From NCBI GenBank assembly GCA_937897615.1, contig CALCNO010000033.1, forward strand, positions 1 to 18,870: 18,870 nt of DNA, read 5' to 3'. Shown piece after piece: positions 5,387 to 13,028 of the stretch (its first letter is position 1; every line of letters starts with the position of its first letter). Made by a program: the position numbers and the translations under genes. The notes beneath the pieces were generated by a model, which worked only from the letters and a program-made list of their open reading frames with translations, ran no database searches and was not told the origin of the DNA. Origin of the DNA: an uncultured Anaerolineaceae bacterium. GTDB taxonomy: Bacteria > Chloroflexota > Anaerolineae > Anaerolineales > Anaerolineaceae.

Positions 5387-6621
5387 TGAACTTATTAACC
5401 CTGTTCAAGAACATGGTGAAGCCAACCTGGACGCGACCCGAGTTGTTGGGAGGCGGAGTTTCAATTCAGACCGGCTCTGGGCAATATGTTTCTACTGAAA
5501 GTGCAAAACGGATCTCCACGTACTTCCGTTGCCTCAACACAATTACTGACGATCTGAGTGTTATCCCACTACAACAGTTTATTAAACGCTCGTCAACTGA
5601 TATTCAACGGGTGCTGCCAGACGGGTTCTGGTGGAATATGGCGTATTCGGTGGAGGTGCGGCCAAACCCGTACCAGACGCCGTTACAGCTAAAGAAGAAA
5701 TTCTGGACCTATTTACTCGAAACAGGCGATTCCTATCTATGGACTCCAGCAGGAACCAGGCAGTTGTATACGCTCAACGCCAACCTGACCACGGTTGAAC
5801 CTGACGACAAAGGAAACTACTGGTATGTCACCAGGATGAACGACGGCACCAATAAAAAACTACCCCCAGCTGAGGTGCTGCACCTGTTGATCAACCCAAA
5901 GAGCGATTTCAGCGGCCGGGGAATCATCGAGTACGCGCGCGACACAATCGGCATCCGGCAGGCAGGCAACGCCACCAGGGCCAGCATGTTCAAGCGTGGA
6001 TTGATGCCTTCCGGGATCGCTGAATTTGACGGCACATTGAACAAAGAAGCACGCCAGAGGGTGCGGGATGCCTACTGGGAAGCAGTGAGCGGTGCCGACC
6101 AGGCTGGTGGGGTAGTGGTACTGGATGGAGATGTCAAGAAATTCACACTGGCAGAGATCAAACCGATTGACGCCCAGTTCCTGGAATCCATCAATGCAAC
6201 CGACGCCGATATTGCCAATTTCTTTTCTTTCCCCCTCTATAAACTCAACCAGGGGAAGCAATCGTACGAATCAAATGACCAGCAGGACGAAGATTATCTG
6301 CGCTCCACGCTGGACACATACCTGGTGCAGATGGAGCAGGCCGCCAGGATCAACTGGCTCACAGTTCAAGAGCAAACTAACAGCTACTGGAAGTTCAACC
6401 GGGAAGCATTCCTGCGGATGAACTCAAAGGCGCGGTCAGAATATCTGAAAGAGAAAATCCTGTCTGCGCAGTACACCCCCAACCAGGCATTAGCCGTGGA
6501 TGACCTGCCGGGCTATGCGGGCGGTGACGTGCATTTCGTCCCGGCCAACATGGCAGTGATCCACGAGGATGGCAAGATCGAGGCAATCAGTCAAGCACCC
6601 ACCGATCCAGGTGGAGAATAA
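5386..6621 (+). CDS. Portal protein, HK97 type
   Basis: The portal forms the ring at one capsid vertex through which DNA enters and the tail attaches. The 411-residue sequence shows typical HK97-type features: an early S.Y(F)RC.N.I...L..IPL block (about residues 38-60), RPNPYQTPLQLKKKFWTYLLETGDSYLW, a conserved EVLHLL..KSDFSGRGIIEYARDTIG block, and FFSFPLYKLNQGKQSYES before the C-terminal helices. The ATG at 5386 overlaps the terminase stop by one base; a GTG at 5374 is possible but less likely. It lies between large terminase and prohead protease, as expected. Portal identity is secure. Confidence 0.92.
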   Translation: MNLLTLFKNMVKPTWTRPELLGGGVSIQTGSGQYVSTESAKRISTYFRCLNTITDDLSVIPLQQFIKRSSTDIQRVLPDGFWWNMAYSVEVRPNPYQTPLQLKKKFWTYLLETGDSYLWTPAGTRQLYTLNANLTTVEPDDKGNYWYVTRMNDGTNKKLPPAEVLHLLINPKSDFSGRGIIEYARDTIGIRQAGNATRASMFKRGLMPSGIAEFDGTLNKEARQRVRDAYWEAVSGADQAGGVVVLDGDVKKFTLAEIKPIDAQFLESINATDADIANFFSFPLYKLNQGKQSYESNDQQDEDYLRSTLDTYLVQMEQAARINWLTVQEQTNSYWKFNREAFLRMNSKARSEYLKEKILSAQYTPNQALAVDDLPGYAGGDVHFVPANMAVIHEDGKIEAISQAPTDPGGE

Positions 6622-6628
6622 GGAGCTT

Positions 6629-7429
6629 ATGACCTATAAACCAATTCGATGTTTTGAAGGGAACGCAAAGCCCCAGGAGCGATTCTGGCGGGTTGTGAAC
6701 GCAGAAGAAAGCCTGAGCGGTGAACCTGAAATCGACTTCGACGGGATCATCTCTGAGTATTCCTGGTATGAGGACGAAATCACTCCCAAAATGTTCAAGG
6801 ACGACCTGTATTCAACTGGGAAAAACGGTCCGGTGACAATCCGCATGAATTCCGGCGGGGGTGACGTCATCGCCGCCAGTGTCATCCGTTCCATTCTGGC
6901 CGATTACCCTGGCCGTGTGACGATGAAGGTCGTGGGCCTTGCCGCAAGCGCAGCCGTGGTGATTGTGCTGGCTGCCGACCGCATTCTCATCCAGGACACG
7001 GCATACATGATGATCCATGACCCGGCGTTCGTGGTGTTTCTGGCGTACCTGGACATTGGTACGCTGAAGAGCTGGCTGGCAGAGCTTGAGACGATCAAGC
7101 AGGGAATTCAAGACACCTACTCCTCAAAAACCGGAATCAGCACAGAGCGGATCAGCAAGATGATGTCCGATACCACCTGGTTGAGCGCCCACGAGGCGGT
7201 AAAGCTGGGCTTTGCCGACGAAGTGATCGGTGCCGGTAGAGATGCTGCTGCGGATACCGCAGCAAGGGCGGCGAACACCGCCCTGTTGAAAAACTACGTG
7301 AATGTTCCGGCCTCCCTGCTCGATGCAAAAGTTGACGAGCCGGTGCAGGAAACCACCGTCGGTCAGATGACTGAGGAAGAACAGCGACTGGCCGACGAAA
7401 TCAATCTGAGTTTAGTAAAAAGGAGTTGA
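6629..7429 (+). CDS. Prohead (head maturation) protease, ClpP-type
   Basis: The 266-residue protein is a ClpP-fold serine peptidase that trims capsid and scaffold during head maturation. Visible motifs: the oxyanion loop NSGGGDV (74-80), the nucleophile Ser107 in GLAASAA, and His130 in MMIHDPA; the later helix IKQGIQDTYSSKTG matches the family's Y..(K/R)TG block. The ATG at 6629 has AGGAG three bases upstream and gives a normal length. A longer frame begins at 6569 inside the portal gene, but has no ribosome site. The C-terminal 60 residues are charged and may serve as scaffold or delta-like region. Its place between portal and capsid is standard. Confidence 0.92.
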   Translation: MTYKPIRCFEGNAKPQERFWRVVNAEESLSGEPEIDFDGIISEYSWYEDEITPKMFKDDLYSTGKNGPVTIRMNSGGGDVIAASVIRSILADYPGRVTMKVVGLAASAAVVIVLAADRILIQDTAYMMIHDPAFVVFLAYLDIGTLKSWLAELETIKQGIQDTYSSKTGISTERISKMMSDTTWLSAHEAVKLGFADEVIGAGRDAAADTAARAANTALLKNYVNVPASLLDAKVDEPVQETTVGQMTEEEQRLADEINLSLVKRS

Positions 7430-7431
7430 AA

Positions 7432-8808
7432 ATGATCGATCTGAAATCTTATCTTGACGATGTCCATGCAGCGGAGGCTGCCGTCCAGGCAAAACTGGCG
7501 GAAATGGACGAGCTGTTCAAGGGCGGTAAAAAGGCCGAGGCGCTGGCCATGAAGCCTGAACTTGATCAGTTGAAGGCCAACTTGCAGAGCGCCAACCAGT
7601 TGTACGTTTCCATGCGCGATGGCGCGACGAGTGGAACCAACCCGGGCGCCCAGAAGCCCGCCGGGGCGGATGTGCTGAACACTGATGCAGACGACCTGGA
7701 AATCGGAATGTCCCCAAATGATATTCAGAACTACAGTCTGTTGCGCCTGATCAACGCCGTGGCCGAGTCACGCTCCAATCCGCGCGCAATGGAAAAGGCC
7801 GGGCTGGAAATCGAGGCTTCGGCTGCAATGGCAAAGAAACTGGGGCGAAATCCGCAGGGCGTGTTCGTCCCCTGGGACATCCAGATCTCTCCTGTTGCTT
7901 CGCGCGGTGGGTTGATGCGGGCGCGAAACGACCAAAACATCGGCAACCCTGAAGAGGGTGGGTATCTGAAGCAGACCCAGCTTTTGAGTGGGTCATTCAT
8001 CGATATCCTGCGCAACAAAATGGTCACGCGGCAGGCAGGTGCAACTGTGCTGACCGGCCTGGTTGGGGATGTTGATATTCCCAAGAAAACCACCGGTTCG
8101 TCTTACTACTGGATCGGTGAAGGCACCTCGCCCACAAAATCAACAATGGCTTTTGGCCAGTTGGCGGGCGCGCCGAAGACAATCGGCGCATACCTACAGC
8201 TCACCCGGCGTTTTTTGAAACAAGCATCGATCGACGCCGAAATGATGGCGCGCGAGGATCTGGCTGCATCTATCGCTTTGGGCGTGGATTACGCCGGGCT
8301 GCATGGCCTTGGGGCTGCGAATGAGCCGCGGGGCGTGCAGTTTATGACCGGCATTGGCTCGGTAGTTGGTGGCGAAAATGGCGCCGTTCCAGATTGGGCA
8401 GACATTGTCGACTTGGAAACTGAGGTCTCCATCGATAACGCGGATGTCGGCAGTCTAGCCTACATCACCAACACCAAAATGCGCGGGGTGTTCAAAAAGA
8501 CCTCAAAAGTTTCCGGCCAGAACGGGTTTATCTGGGAAGATGGCGAAATGAACGGCTACCCGGCGTATGCCACCAATCAGGTTAAATCCAACCTGGTGAA
8601 GGGGACCTCCGGGGCGGTTTGCAGCGCCATTTTCTTCGGCAACTGGGCCGACCTGGTGTACCTGTTCTGGGCTGGGCTTGACCTGATCATCGACCCGTAC
8701 ACCAACTCCACCTCCGGCGACGTGCTGGTGACGGCACTGCAGGATGTGGACGTGGTCGGGCGGCGGGCGCAATCGTTTGCAGCGATGCTGGACGCCAAGT
8801 CGGCATAA
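7432..8808 (+). CDS. Major capsid protein, HK97 fold
   Basis: This 458-residue protein is the main shell subunit. The first 65 residues are charged helix (IDLKSYLDDVHAAEAAVQAK) like the HK97 delta domain that scaffolds the prohead and is removed by the protease coded upstream. The body has a classic HK97-gp5 series: QTQLLSGSFIDILRNKMVTRQAGATVL, VDIPKKTTGSSYYWIGEGTS, TIGAYLQLTRRFLKQAS, and GLHGLGAANEPRGVQ. The start is the ATG at 7432 with AGGAG six bases upstream, not the in-frame TTG at 7426. A strong hairpin follows the gene. Whether the mature subunits crosslink cannot be seen. Confidence 0.93.
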   Translation: MIDLKSYLDDVHAAEAAVQAKLAEMDELFKGGKKAEALAMKPELDQLKANLQSANQLYVSMRDGATSGTNPGAQKPAGADVLNTDADDLEIGMSPNDIQNYSLLRLINAVAESRSNPRAMEKAGLEIEASAAMAKKLGRNPQGVFVPWDIQISPVASRGGLMRARNDQNIGNPEEGGYLKQTQLLSGSFIDILRNKMVTRQAGATVLTGLVGDVDIPKKTTGSSYYWIGEGTSPTKSTMAFGQLAGAPKTIGAYLQLTRRFLKQASIDAEMMAREDLAASIALGVDYAGLHGLGAANEPRGVQFMTGIGSVVGGENGAVPDWADIVDLETEVSIDNADVGSLAYITNTKMRGVFKKTSKVSGQNGFIWEDGEMNGYPAYATNQVKSNLVKGTSGAVCSAIFFGNWADLVYLFWAGLDLIIDPYTNSTSGDVLVTALQDVDVVGRRAQSFAAMLDAKSA

Positions 8809-8820
8809 ACAAACTCGAGT

Positions 8821-8848
8821 TCCCTCACCCTGAAATCAGGGTGAGGGA
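8821..8848. terminator. Perfect hairpin after the capsid gene
   Basis: TCCCTCACCCTGA (8821-8833) is an exact 13-base inverted match to TCAGGGTGAGGGA (8836-8848), separated by AA; in RNA this is a 12-bp stem with a four-base loop. No T-run follows (ATTAACC), so it is a poor rho-independent terminator. It sits 13 bases after the capsid stop and 15 bases before the next ribosome site; it more likely protects the 3' end or tunes expression of the capsid message. Partial termination is possible. Confidence 0.6.
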
Positions 8849-8873
8849 TTAACCGGGACAAAAGGAGCAAAAT

Positions 8874-9302
8874 ATGATTCAGAGCATTTTGAAAGACGCA
8901 AAAATCAGCTTGCTGGCATTGAAGGCGGCAGACAACGAGACCCTGACCGGGGGAATCCTGGATATGCAGGGTTACGACTCGGTGGCGTTCGTTGCTTTCG
9001 CCCTGAAGGGTGAAGCCCTCGATTTTGCGATCAAAGCGCAAGAAGGTGCTGCGGCAGCAATGGGCGATGCGGCTGACCTGGCGGGTACCTCAGTGGCCTT
9101 TAGCACTGCGGTGGGAACAGACGGGCTGACCACACTGGAGATCCACCAACCTCAGAAGCGCTATGTGCGCCCGGTGGTCACCGTTCCCAATGCGAGCGCG
9201 GCTACCCCAACCGGGGTGCTGGCTTTTCAATTCAACACCAAGGACAAACCGGTCAGCAACGCTGGAGAGCTGCATGTGAGCCCGGCAGAAGGAACCGCGT
9301 AG
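8874..9302 (+). CDS. Capsid-associated beta-rich protein, decoration-like
   Basis: The 142 residues directly follow the capsid gene, where phages code decoration or head-stabilising proteins. The sequence is beta-rich: an opening A..ALKAADNETLTGGILDMQGYDSVAFVAF, a central AADLAGTSVAFSTA, then LTTLEIHQPQKRYVRPVVTVPNAS and a closing HVSPAEGTA. I recall this overall pattern from phage head genes but cannot name the family with certainty. AGGAG lies six bases before the ATG. It follows the perfect hairpin, so its expression may be set apart from that of the capsid gene. Decoration or head-surface protein is inferred from position. Confidence 0.6.
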   Translation: MIQSILKDAKISLLALKAADNETLTGGILDMQGYDSVAFVAFALKGEALDFAIKAQEGAAAAMGDAADLAGTSVAFSTAVGTDGLTTLEIHQPQKRYVRPVVTVPNASAATPTGVLAFQFNTKDKPVSNAGELHVSPAEGTA

Positions 9303-9312
9303 GAGGCTGATC

Positions 9313-9528
9313 ATGGAAATTCTGTTGATCCGCACAACCGGGATACGCGGGACGGTGTATGAAGCGGGTGTCGTGGCCGACGTGGATACCGACAGTGCCA
9401 GGGCGTTGATCGCGATGGGCAAGGCAGTGGCGAACGAGGAAGAACCAGAAAGCGACAAACCAAAAGCCAAACCAAAAGCCAAATCAAAAGCCAAGCCTGC
9501 GGCCGTGCCACCGCCTGCAAAGAAATAA
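9313..9528 (+). CDS. Small head-region protein with Lys/Ala/Pro-rich tail
   Basis: The first 40 residues form a compact domain (MEILLIRTTGIRGTVYEAGVVADVDTDSARALIAMGKAV), a pattern common in short phage head genes between capsid and connector. The last 30 residues are low-complexity: acidic, then PKAKPKAKSKAKPAAVPPPAKK, very basic. Such tails bind nucleic acid or acidic surfaces. AGGAGG six bases upstream makes the start certain. The tail is partly encoded by a 12-bp repeat, so its length may vary between relatives. The exact function is unknown; probably a minor head-completion or capsid-lining protein. Confidence 0.65.
   Translation: MEILLIRTTGIRGTVYEAGVVADVDTDSARALIAMGKAVANEEEPESDKPKAKPKAKSKAKPAAVPPPAKK
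9460..9495 (+). repeat. Three tandem 12-bp repeats (Pro/Ser-Lys-Ala-Lys)
   Basis: CCAAAAGCCAAA occurs twice without change and a third time with two substitutions (TCAAAAGCCAAG). It codes PKAK, PKAK and SKAK at the end of the small head-region protein. Replication slippage could readily change the copy number. Confidence 0.8.
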
Positions 9529-9532
9529 ATTT

Positions 9533-10603
9533 ATGGCCAACGTGCTACTGAGAACCAGCATGTTGGCCAACGACCCAGACGGGAGAGCTATGTTACTGGC
9601 ACAGGTATACTGCACGGCGCAACAGGTGTGTGATGACCTCAAGCTAACCGGTTTTACCGACCCATCGTTGATGGAGCGCATCCGGGGAGCGAGTGAGGTG
9701 ATCCGCCACAAGGGCGGGGAGTTCCTCCCCGTGCTGGAAGCGCGCGTGTTCAGGATGCCTGAGGGAAAACGTAACCCGCGCATTCTGGGGATCAGTCCAT
9801 GCCTCGAAGTGGTGTCCATTTTCGTCGGTGACGAGCAGGTTGTTGACTTTACCCTGCGCCCACGCAACCGCTGCTGGGAGGGGGGGCCGTATGTTGAGAT
9901 CGAGATTGCGGGCTGCTGGCCGGCGAACACGGATATCACGATCACCGGGGTGTGGGGAAAATACGAGCAAGCCGGTTCACTGGGAATCACTGCCTCACAG
10001 GCAACAGGTATCGCTACTGACCTTGAGGTAGAGAATGGAAGCCTGCTGAGCGCCGGGATGGTGCTGAAAATCGAGGACGAGTTCGAGTTTGTTGTGGCTG
10101 GCGCGGGATCAAAAGGAAGCCCGGCTCCCACCACATCGCCTTCGAGCCTTGAAGAGGCCATCGACGAGCACAGTAAAACGCTGGAGGTGACCAGCGGAAG
10201 TGATTTTCTCGCCGGGGAAACGATCCAGATTGGCGTGGAAGACATGAAAGTGCTCAAGGTGAGCGGCGACCTGCTGGCGGTCAGCCGGGGGTGGAACAAT
10301 ACCAACGCCGATGCCCATGCCGCAGAGGACGCAATCGGGGTTTACCGCACGTTCCTGGTGGAGCGGGGGGTGAACGGCTCTGAGGCCGCGGCACACACAA
10401 GCGCTGAGGTTTATCAGATGCAGGTGCCGGACACGGTGAACTACCTGTGCCGACAGATCGCCGCGCTGATGAAAATGAAAGCAGATTCAGGGTTTACCGG
10501 CATCACCGGCGACAGTGAGATGGGCCAGGGCCGCTACCTGAGCGAGTTCCCGCCCAAAACCATCGAAACGGTGCTTGAGCCGTTCCGGGCGTGGGAGTAC
10601 TGA
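9533..10603 (+). CDS. Head-tail connector (gp6-like) with inserted beta domains
   Basis: The position between head and tail genes, the opening VYCTAQQVCDDL (residues 25-36) and the C-terminal helices (NYLCRQIAALM) fit the connector adaptor that docks below the portal. At 356 residues it is longer than a usual gp6-type connector because residues about 163-296 hold small beta modules of the type LEV..GS...AG..I.I..E...V...G.L.V.RG.N....A.H. One complete module (216-270) lies between the two halves of another (163-190 and 274-296). The ATG at 9533 has no ribosome site; the ATG at 9590 (MLLAQVYCT), with GGGAG four bases upstream, matches the usual family start and may be used. The end overlaps the next start as TGATG. 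Confidence 0.75.
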   Translation: MANVLLRTSMLANDPDGRAMLLAQVYCTAQQVCDDLKLTGFTDPSLMERIRGASEVIRHKGGEFLPVLEARVFRMPEGKRNPRILGISPCLEVVSIFVGDEQVVDFTLRPRNRCWEGGPYVEIEIAGCWPANTDITITGVWGKYEQAGSLGITASQATGIATDLEVENGSLLSAGMVLKIEDEFEFVVAGAGSKGSPAPTTSPSSLEEAIDEHSKTLEVTSGSDFLAGETIQIGVEDMKVLKVSGDLLAVSRGWNNTNADAHAAEDAIGVYRTFLVERGVNGSEAAAHTSAEVYQMQVPDTVNYLCRQIAALMKMKADSGFTGITGDSEMGQGRYLSEFPPKTIETVLEPFRAWEY

Positions 10604-11166
10604 TGCCCAGCAAACTGACACAAAACGACCTGGAGATGCAGCTCTCCGCGCAGGGACTGGAGGAGCAGATTGCGCTACTGGGAACCCTTCCTGAAGAAAC
10701 CACCAAAGAGCTGAAAGGCGCCATGAAGGGCGCTAACCAGTTGATGAAAAGCGACGTGGTGCCGCGGGTGAAAACCTTTAGCGGCAGCACCGCCCGCAGC
10801 GTCACGAGTGTGGTGCGGGTGGGGGTCGAAGGACAGGTAACAGGCATCACCGGGCCTTCCGACAAGGGCAAAAACGCCAGGGCTCATATCTTCCGGTTCA
10901 TGCAGGATGGCACGTACTGGCAGAACGAGAGCAACACCCAACCGTGGGTGTATGACCTGCTGGACTGGGTGAAGGCGAAGTTCCACCCACCTGAAGGCAA
11001 AGAGATCCAAGCGGCATACGCGCTGGCGCGGAGCATCAAGCAAAAGGGCACCAAAGGCACGCCGATCGCGCGACCGGTGATGGAAGGCAACAGGTCTTCG
11101 GTGCTTGCGCTGCTCAAGGCCGCGATTGATAAGGCGGTGGAAAAGATGAAGGTTAACAATGGCTGA
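10603..11166 (+). CDS. HK97 gp10-like head-tail joining protein
   Basis: The 187-residue basic protein has the outline of the HK97 gp10 family: an N-terminal helix with EEQIALLGTLPEETTKELKGAMKGAN, VVPRVKTFSGSTARS (the usual ...P..TG.L..S position), then RFMQDGTYWQN (like the F.E.GT motif) and a C-terminal RPVMEGNRSSVLALLKAAIDKAVEK block (the usual P....A). These proteins act at head-tail joining or as tail completion factors. The ATG at 10603 overlaps the connector stop by one base; a GTG at 10591 is less likely. Its stop lies 8 bases inside the next gene. Confidence 0.75.
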   Translation: MPSKLTQNDLEMQLSAQGLEEQIALLGTLPEETTKELKGAMKGANQLMKSDVVPRVKTFSGSTARSVTSVVRVGVEGQVTGITGPSDKGKNARAHIFRFMQDGTYWQNESNTQPWVYDLLDWVKAKFHPPEGKEIQAAYALARSIKQKGTKGTPIARPVMEGNRSSVLALLKAAIDKAVEKMKVNNG

Positions 11167-11626
11167 TTACGGCGTGCGTTACTGGCTGGATGACATTGCC
11201 AGGCTGTGGGGCGAAATCGAGGACGACGGCCACCACAAGGTGACCAGCTATCTGACAAAGGACATCCCTGAGTCGGTGAACCAGGTGCCGTGCGTTCTGA
11301 CGTTCCTGGACGGGGATGTGGACGGCGGCAGCCCCAGCCTGGGAAGTTCCAACGCGGTGACATACCAGGGAAAATCGGAGTTTCACCTGACGAGCAGCCT
11401 GATCAAAAACCAGATGCCGTACGTGATGAGTTATGTGGACAAAATCCTCGCAAAGGCCGCGGCCAACATGACGTTGGGCGGCAAGGTGGTCAGCTTTCGG
11501 CTGGCCAGCCCGGGTGCGATCAAGTTTGTGCGGTTGACGTGGGGTAACGAAAACGAACACTACGGCCTGCAGGTGAACTGGCAGGTGATCGAGAACCATA
11601 CCAATAAATATCCAGTAAGTCCATAA
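11159..11626 (+). CDS. Tail terminator-like protein
   Basis: This 155-residue protein lies between the gp10-like and major tail genes, where the tail terminator (gpU-like ring that stops tube growth and binds the head) is coded. It has the alternating helix/strand pattern expected: ARLWGEIEDDGHHKV, VPCVLTFLDGD, TYQGKSEFHLTSSLI, then helix MPYVMSYVDKILAKAAANM and closing strands IKFVRLTWGNENEHYGLQVNWQV. Family assignment is by place, size and pattern, not by a firm motif. It overlaps the upstream gene by 8 bases. Possible alternative: another joining protein. Confidence 0.6.
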   Translation: MADYGVRYWLDDIARLWGEIEDDGHHKVTSYLTKDIPESVNQVPCVLTFLDGDVDGGSPSLGSSNAVTYQGKSEFHLTSSLIKNQMPYVMSYVDKILAKAAANMTLGGKVVSFRLASPGAIKFVRLTWGNENEHYGLQVNWQVIENHTNKYPVSP

Positions 11627-11638
11627 GCGGAGGTTGAA

Positions 11639-12619
11639 ATGCAATTAGAACGAGTTATGTATGGTGTACAAAGTGCTTTCGATACGCCGGTGGCGGCCAC
11701 AGGCTGGTTTCTGGGAAAAATCAAAGTCCAGCAGGACACCAAAATCACCATTCCCAAAGACGATATTGGGCTGAACGTGAACGGGTTCCGCTCGGTGAAG
11801 AGCGGCAAACTGGTGACGAACACGCTCGATTTCGCACGCGCCTACTACCGCGCACTGCCGGCGCTTTTCGCCTCGCTGTTGACCAACGATGTTACACCGG
11901 TGGAAGATGCGGGGTTTAGCTGGCACTTCGAGCCGGATTTAACTGCCAACGGCAACACGCGCAGCCTGCTGACACTGAAAAACGGTGACGCCGGGATTCA
12001 GGGATTCGAAAACGCCAACGTGCAGTTCGAGAAAATCAAAATTTCCGGGACGATCCCGCAGGACGGCAGCGACGCTCCCATCAAAATATCTGCTGATTAC
12101 TTCGGGAAGGACAGCGTCAAGGCCGCGTTCACGGAAAACATCGAGCTACCATCCATAGCAGAGTTGAGCGCCTACCTGACCAAACTGTACATTGACAGCA
12201 GCTGGGCAGCGGTTGGAACCACACTGAAAAACGGGCTTCTGCGGGCCTTTGACATTGAGATCATTGGCGGGGCTTACCCTGAGTTCCACGGCGGGAGAGA
12301 TACGTTTGACGCTATCGGGGAAGGGACAAAATCCATCTTAATCTCCCTGACCATCGACTCCGGGACAGAATCGCAGGATTTGCTGGATTCTCTAGGCGAG
12401 ATGCGGGTTGTCAAGTTCGAGTTTCCCGGCCCGTTGATCAGTGAAGGGGTGCACCACAGCCTAGCGATTGCAGCCTCCTGCACAATCACCGAGGTGACGC
12501 CGTACGAAAGCCAGGAAAAGGACACCCAGTTGGCCTCAGTTACTTTCGAGGGCACATACGATGTGGTGGAGGAAAAGTTATTTGAGGTGGATGTGGTCAC
12601 TGATATTGGTGTGTTGTAG
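11639..12619 (+). CDS. Major tail protein
   Basis: The 326-residue, beta-rich protein sits between terminator-like and tail chaperone genes, the place of the tube subunit. It opens with LERVMYGVQSAFDTPVAAT (a common tube-protein start) and has repeated strand pairs such as ENANVQFEKIKISGTI, AFDIEIIGGAYPEFHG and TKSILISLTIDSGTESQDLL. The closing ASVTFEGTYDV is also typical. The size suggests the tube fold plus extra surface domain. GGAGG lies five bases before the ATG, and the stop is separated by 10 bases from the chaperone start. The assignment rests on position, size and pattern. Confidence 0.8.
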   Translation: MQLERVMYGVQSAFDTPVAATGWFLGKIKVQQDTKITIPKDDIGLNVNGFRSVKSGKLVTNTLDFARAYYRALPALFASLLTNDVTPVEDAGFSWHFEPDLTANGNTRSLLTLKNGDAGIQGFENANVQFEKIKISGTIPQDGSDAPIKISADYFGKDSVKAAFTENIELPSIAELSAYLTKLYIDSSWAAVGTTLKNGLLRAFDIEIIGGAYPEFHGGRDTFDAIGEGTKSILISLTIDSGTESQDLLDSLGEMRVVKFEFPGPLISEGVHHSLAIAASCTITEVTPYESQEKDTQLASVTFEGTYDVVEEKLFEVDVVTDIGVL

Positions 12620-12629
12620 GAGGAGTGTT

Positions 12630-13028
12630 ATGGATTTTAAGATCCCAAAAATCGTCAAGCCGCTGGCGCTGAGCAACTATTCTGAGGCGATCAAGGACGT
12701 GTGGTACGTCTGGGTGAACCCGCCAACTGCGTTGTTCGTCGATCTGGTGGAGGTAATTAATAAAGGAGCCTCCCTAAAAATCACTGAAAAAACAGACCTA
12801 AAAAAGGCAGCCAAAGAACTTGAACAGCAAGCGGAAATCATTCTTGGAGAGCAAATCAAAATTTGCGCGCGGCTTCTTGGTGAAACGCCTGATAACCAAT
12901 TTGCTGAAAGTGATCTACGCGTTTTGGTTGAGGAAACCGGGGACACAGACCCGACGCTGTGGTTGTGGATCGTCAAAAATATATACGGGATGATCTTTGA
13001 GCACAGGCTCGGCGTAAAAAAAGCGTAA
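12630..13028 (+). CDS. Tail assembly chaperone (gpG-like)
   Basis: This 132-residue helical protein lies between the major tail and tape measure genes, where long-tailed phages code the chaperone that coats the tape measure during assembly. It opens with MDFKIPKIVKPLALSNYSEA and is rich in charged helix (KKAAKELEQQAEIILGEQ). A strong GGAGGAG precedes the ATG at 12630; the longer frame to 12561 lies inside the tail gene. The last codons read GTA AAA AAA GCG TAA, so a -1 slip on the A-run just before the stop would continue into the next frame, giving a longer product as in lambda G/GT. From about 12740 the composition is more AT-rich. Confidence 0.85.
   Translation: MDFKIPKIVKPLALSNYSEAIKDVWYVWVNPPTALFVDLVEVINKGASLKITEKTDLKKAAKELEQQAEIILGEQIKICARLLGETPDNQFAESDLRVLVEETGDTDPTLWLWIVKNIYGMIFEHRLGVKKA
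13016..13022 (+). promoter_or_regulatory. -1 ribosomal frameshift slippery heptamer
   Basis: A AAA AAA is in the correct X XXY YYZ register: the first A ends GTA, followed by AAA (13017-13019) and AAA (13020-13022). Slipping back one base enters a frame with no stop from 13022 to 13298, which encodes the chaperone extension. The zero-frame stop (TAA 13026-13028) is only three bases beyond. Confidence 0.88.

Noticed and set aside
9484..10305. Long minus-strand open frame (273 codons)
   Set aside because: It lies wholly opposite the connector gene, has no ribosome site or recognisable domain and a low-complexity Ser-rich product: a shadow of GC-rich coding.
12798..12806. A second slippery-type sequence, A AAA AAG, in the correct register within the chaperone gene
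   Set aside because: A -1 slip there reaches TGA at 12821 after five codons and would give only a truncated product; no spaced hairpin was noticed.
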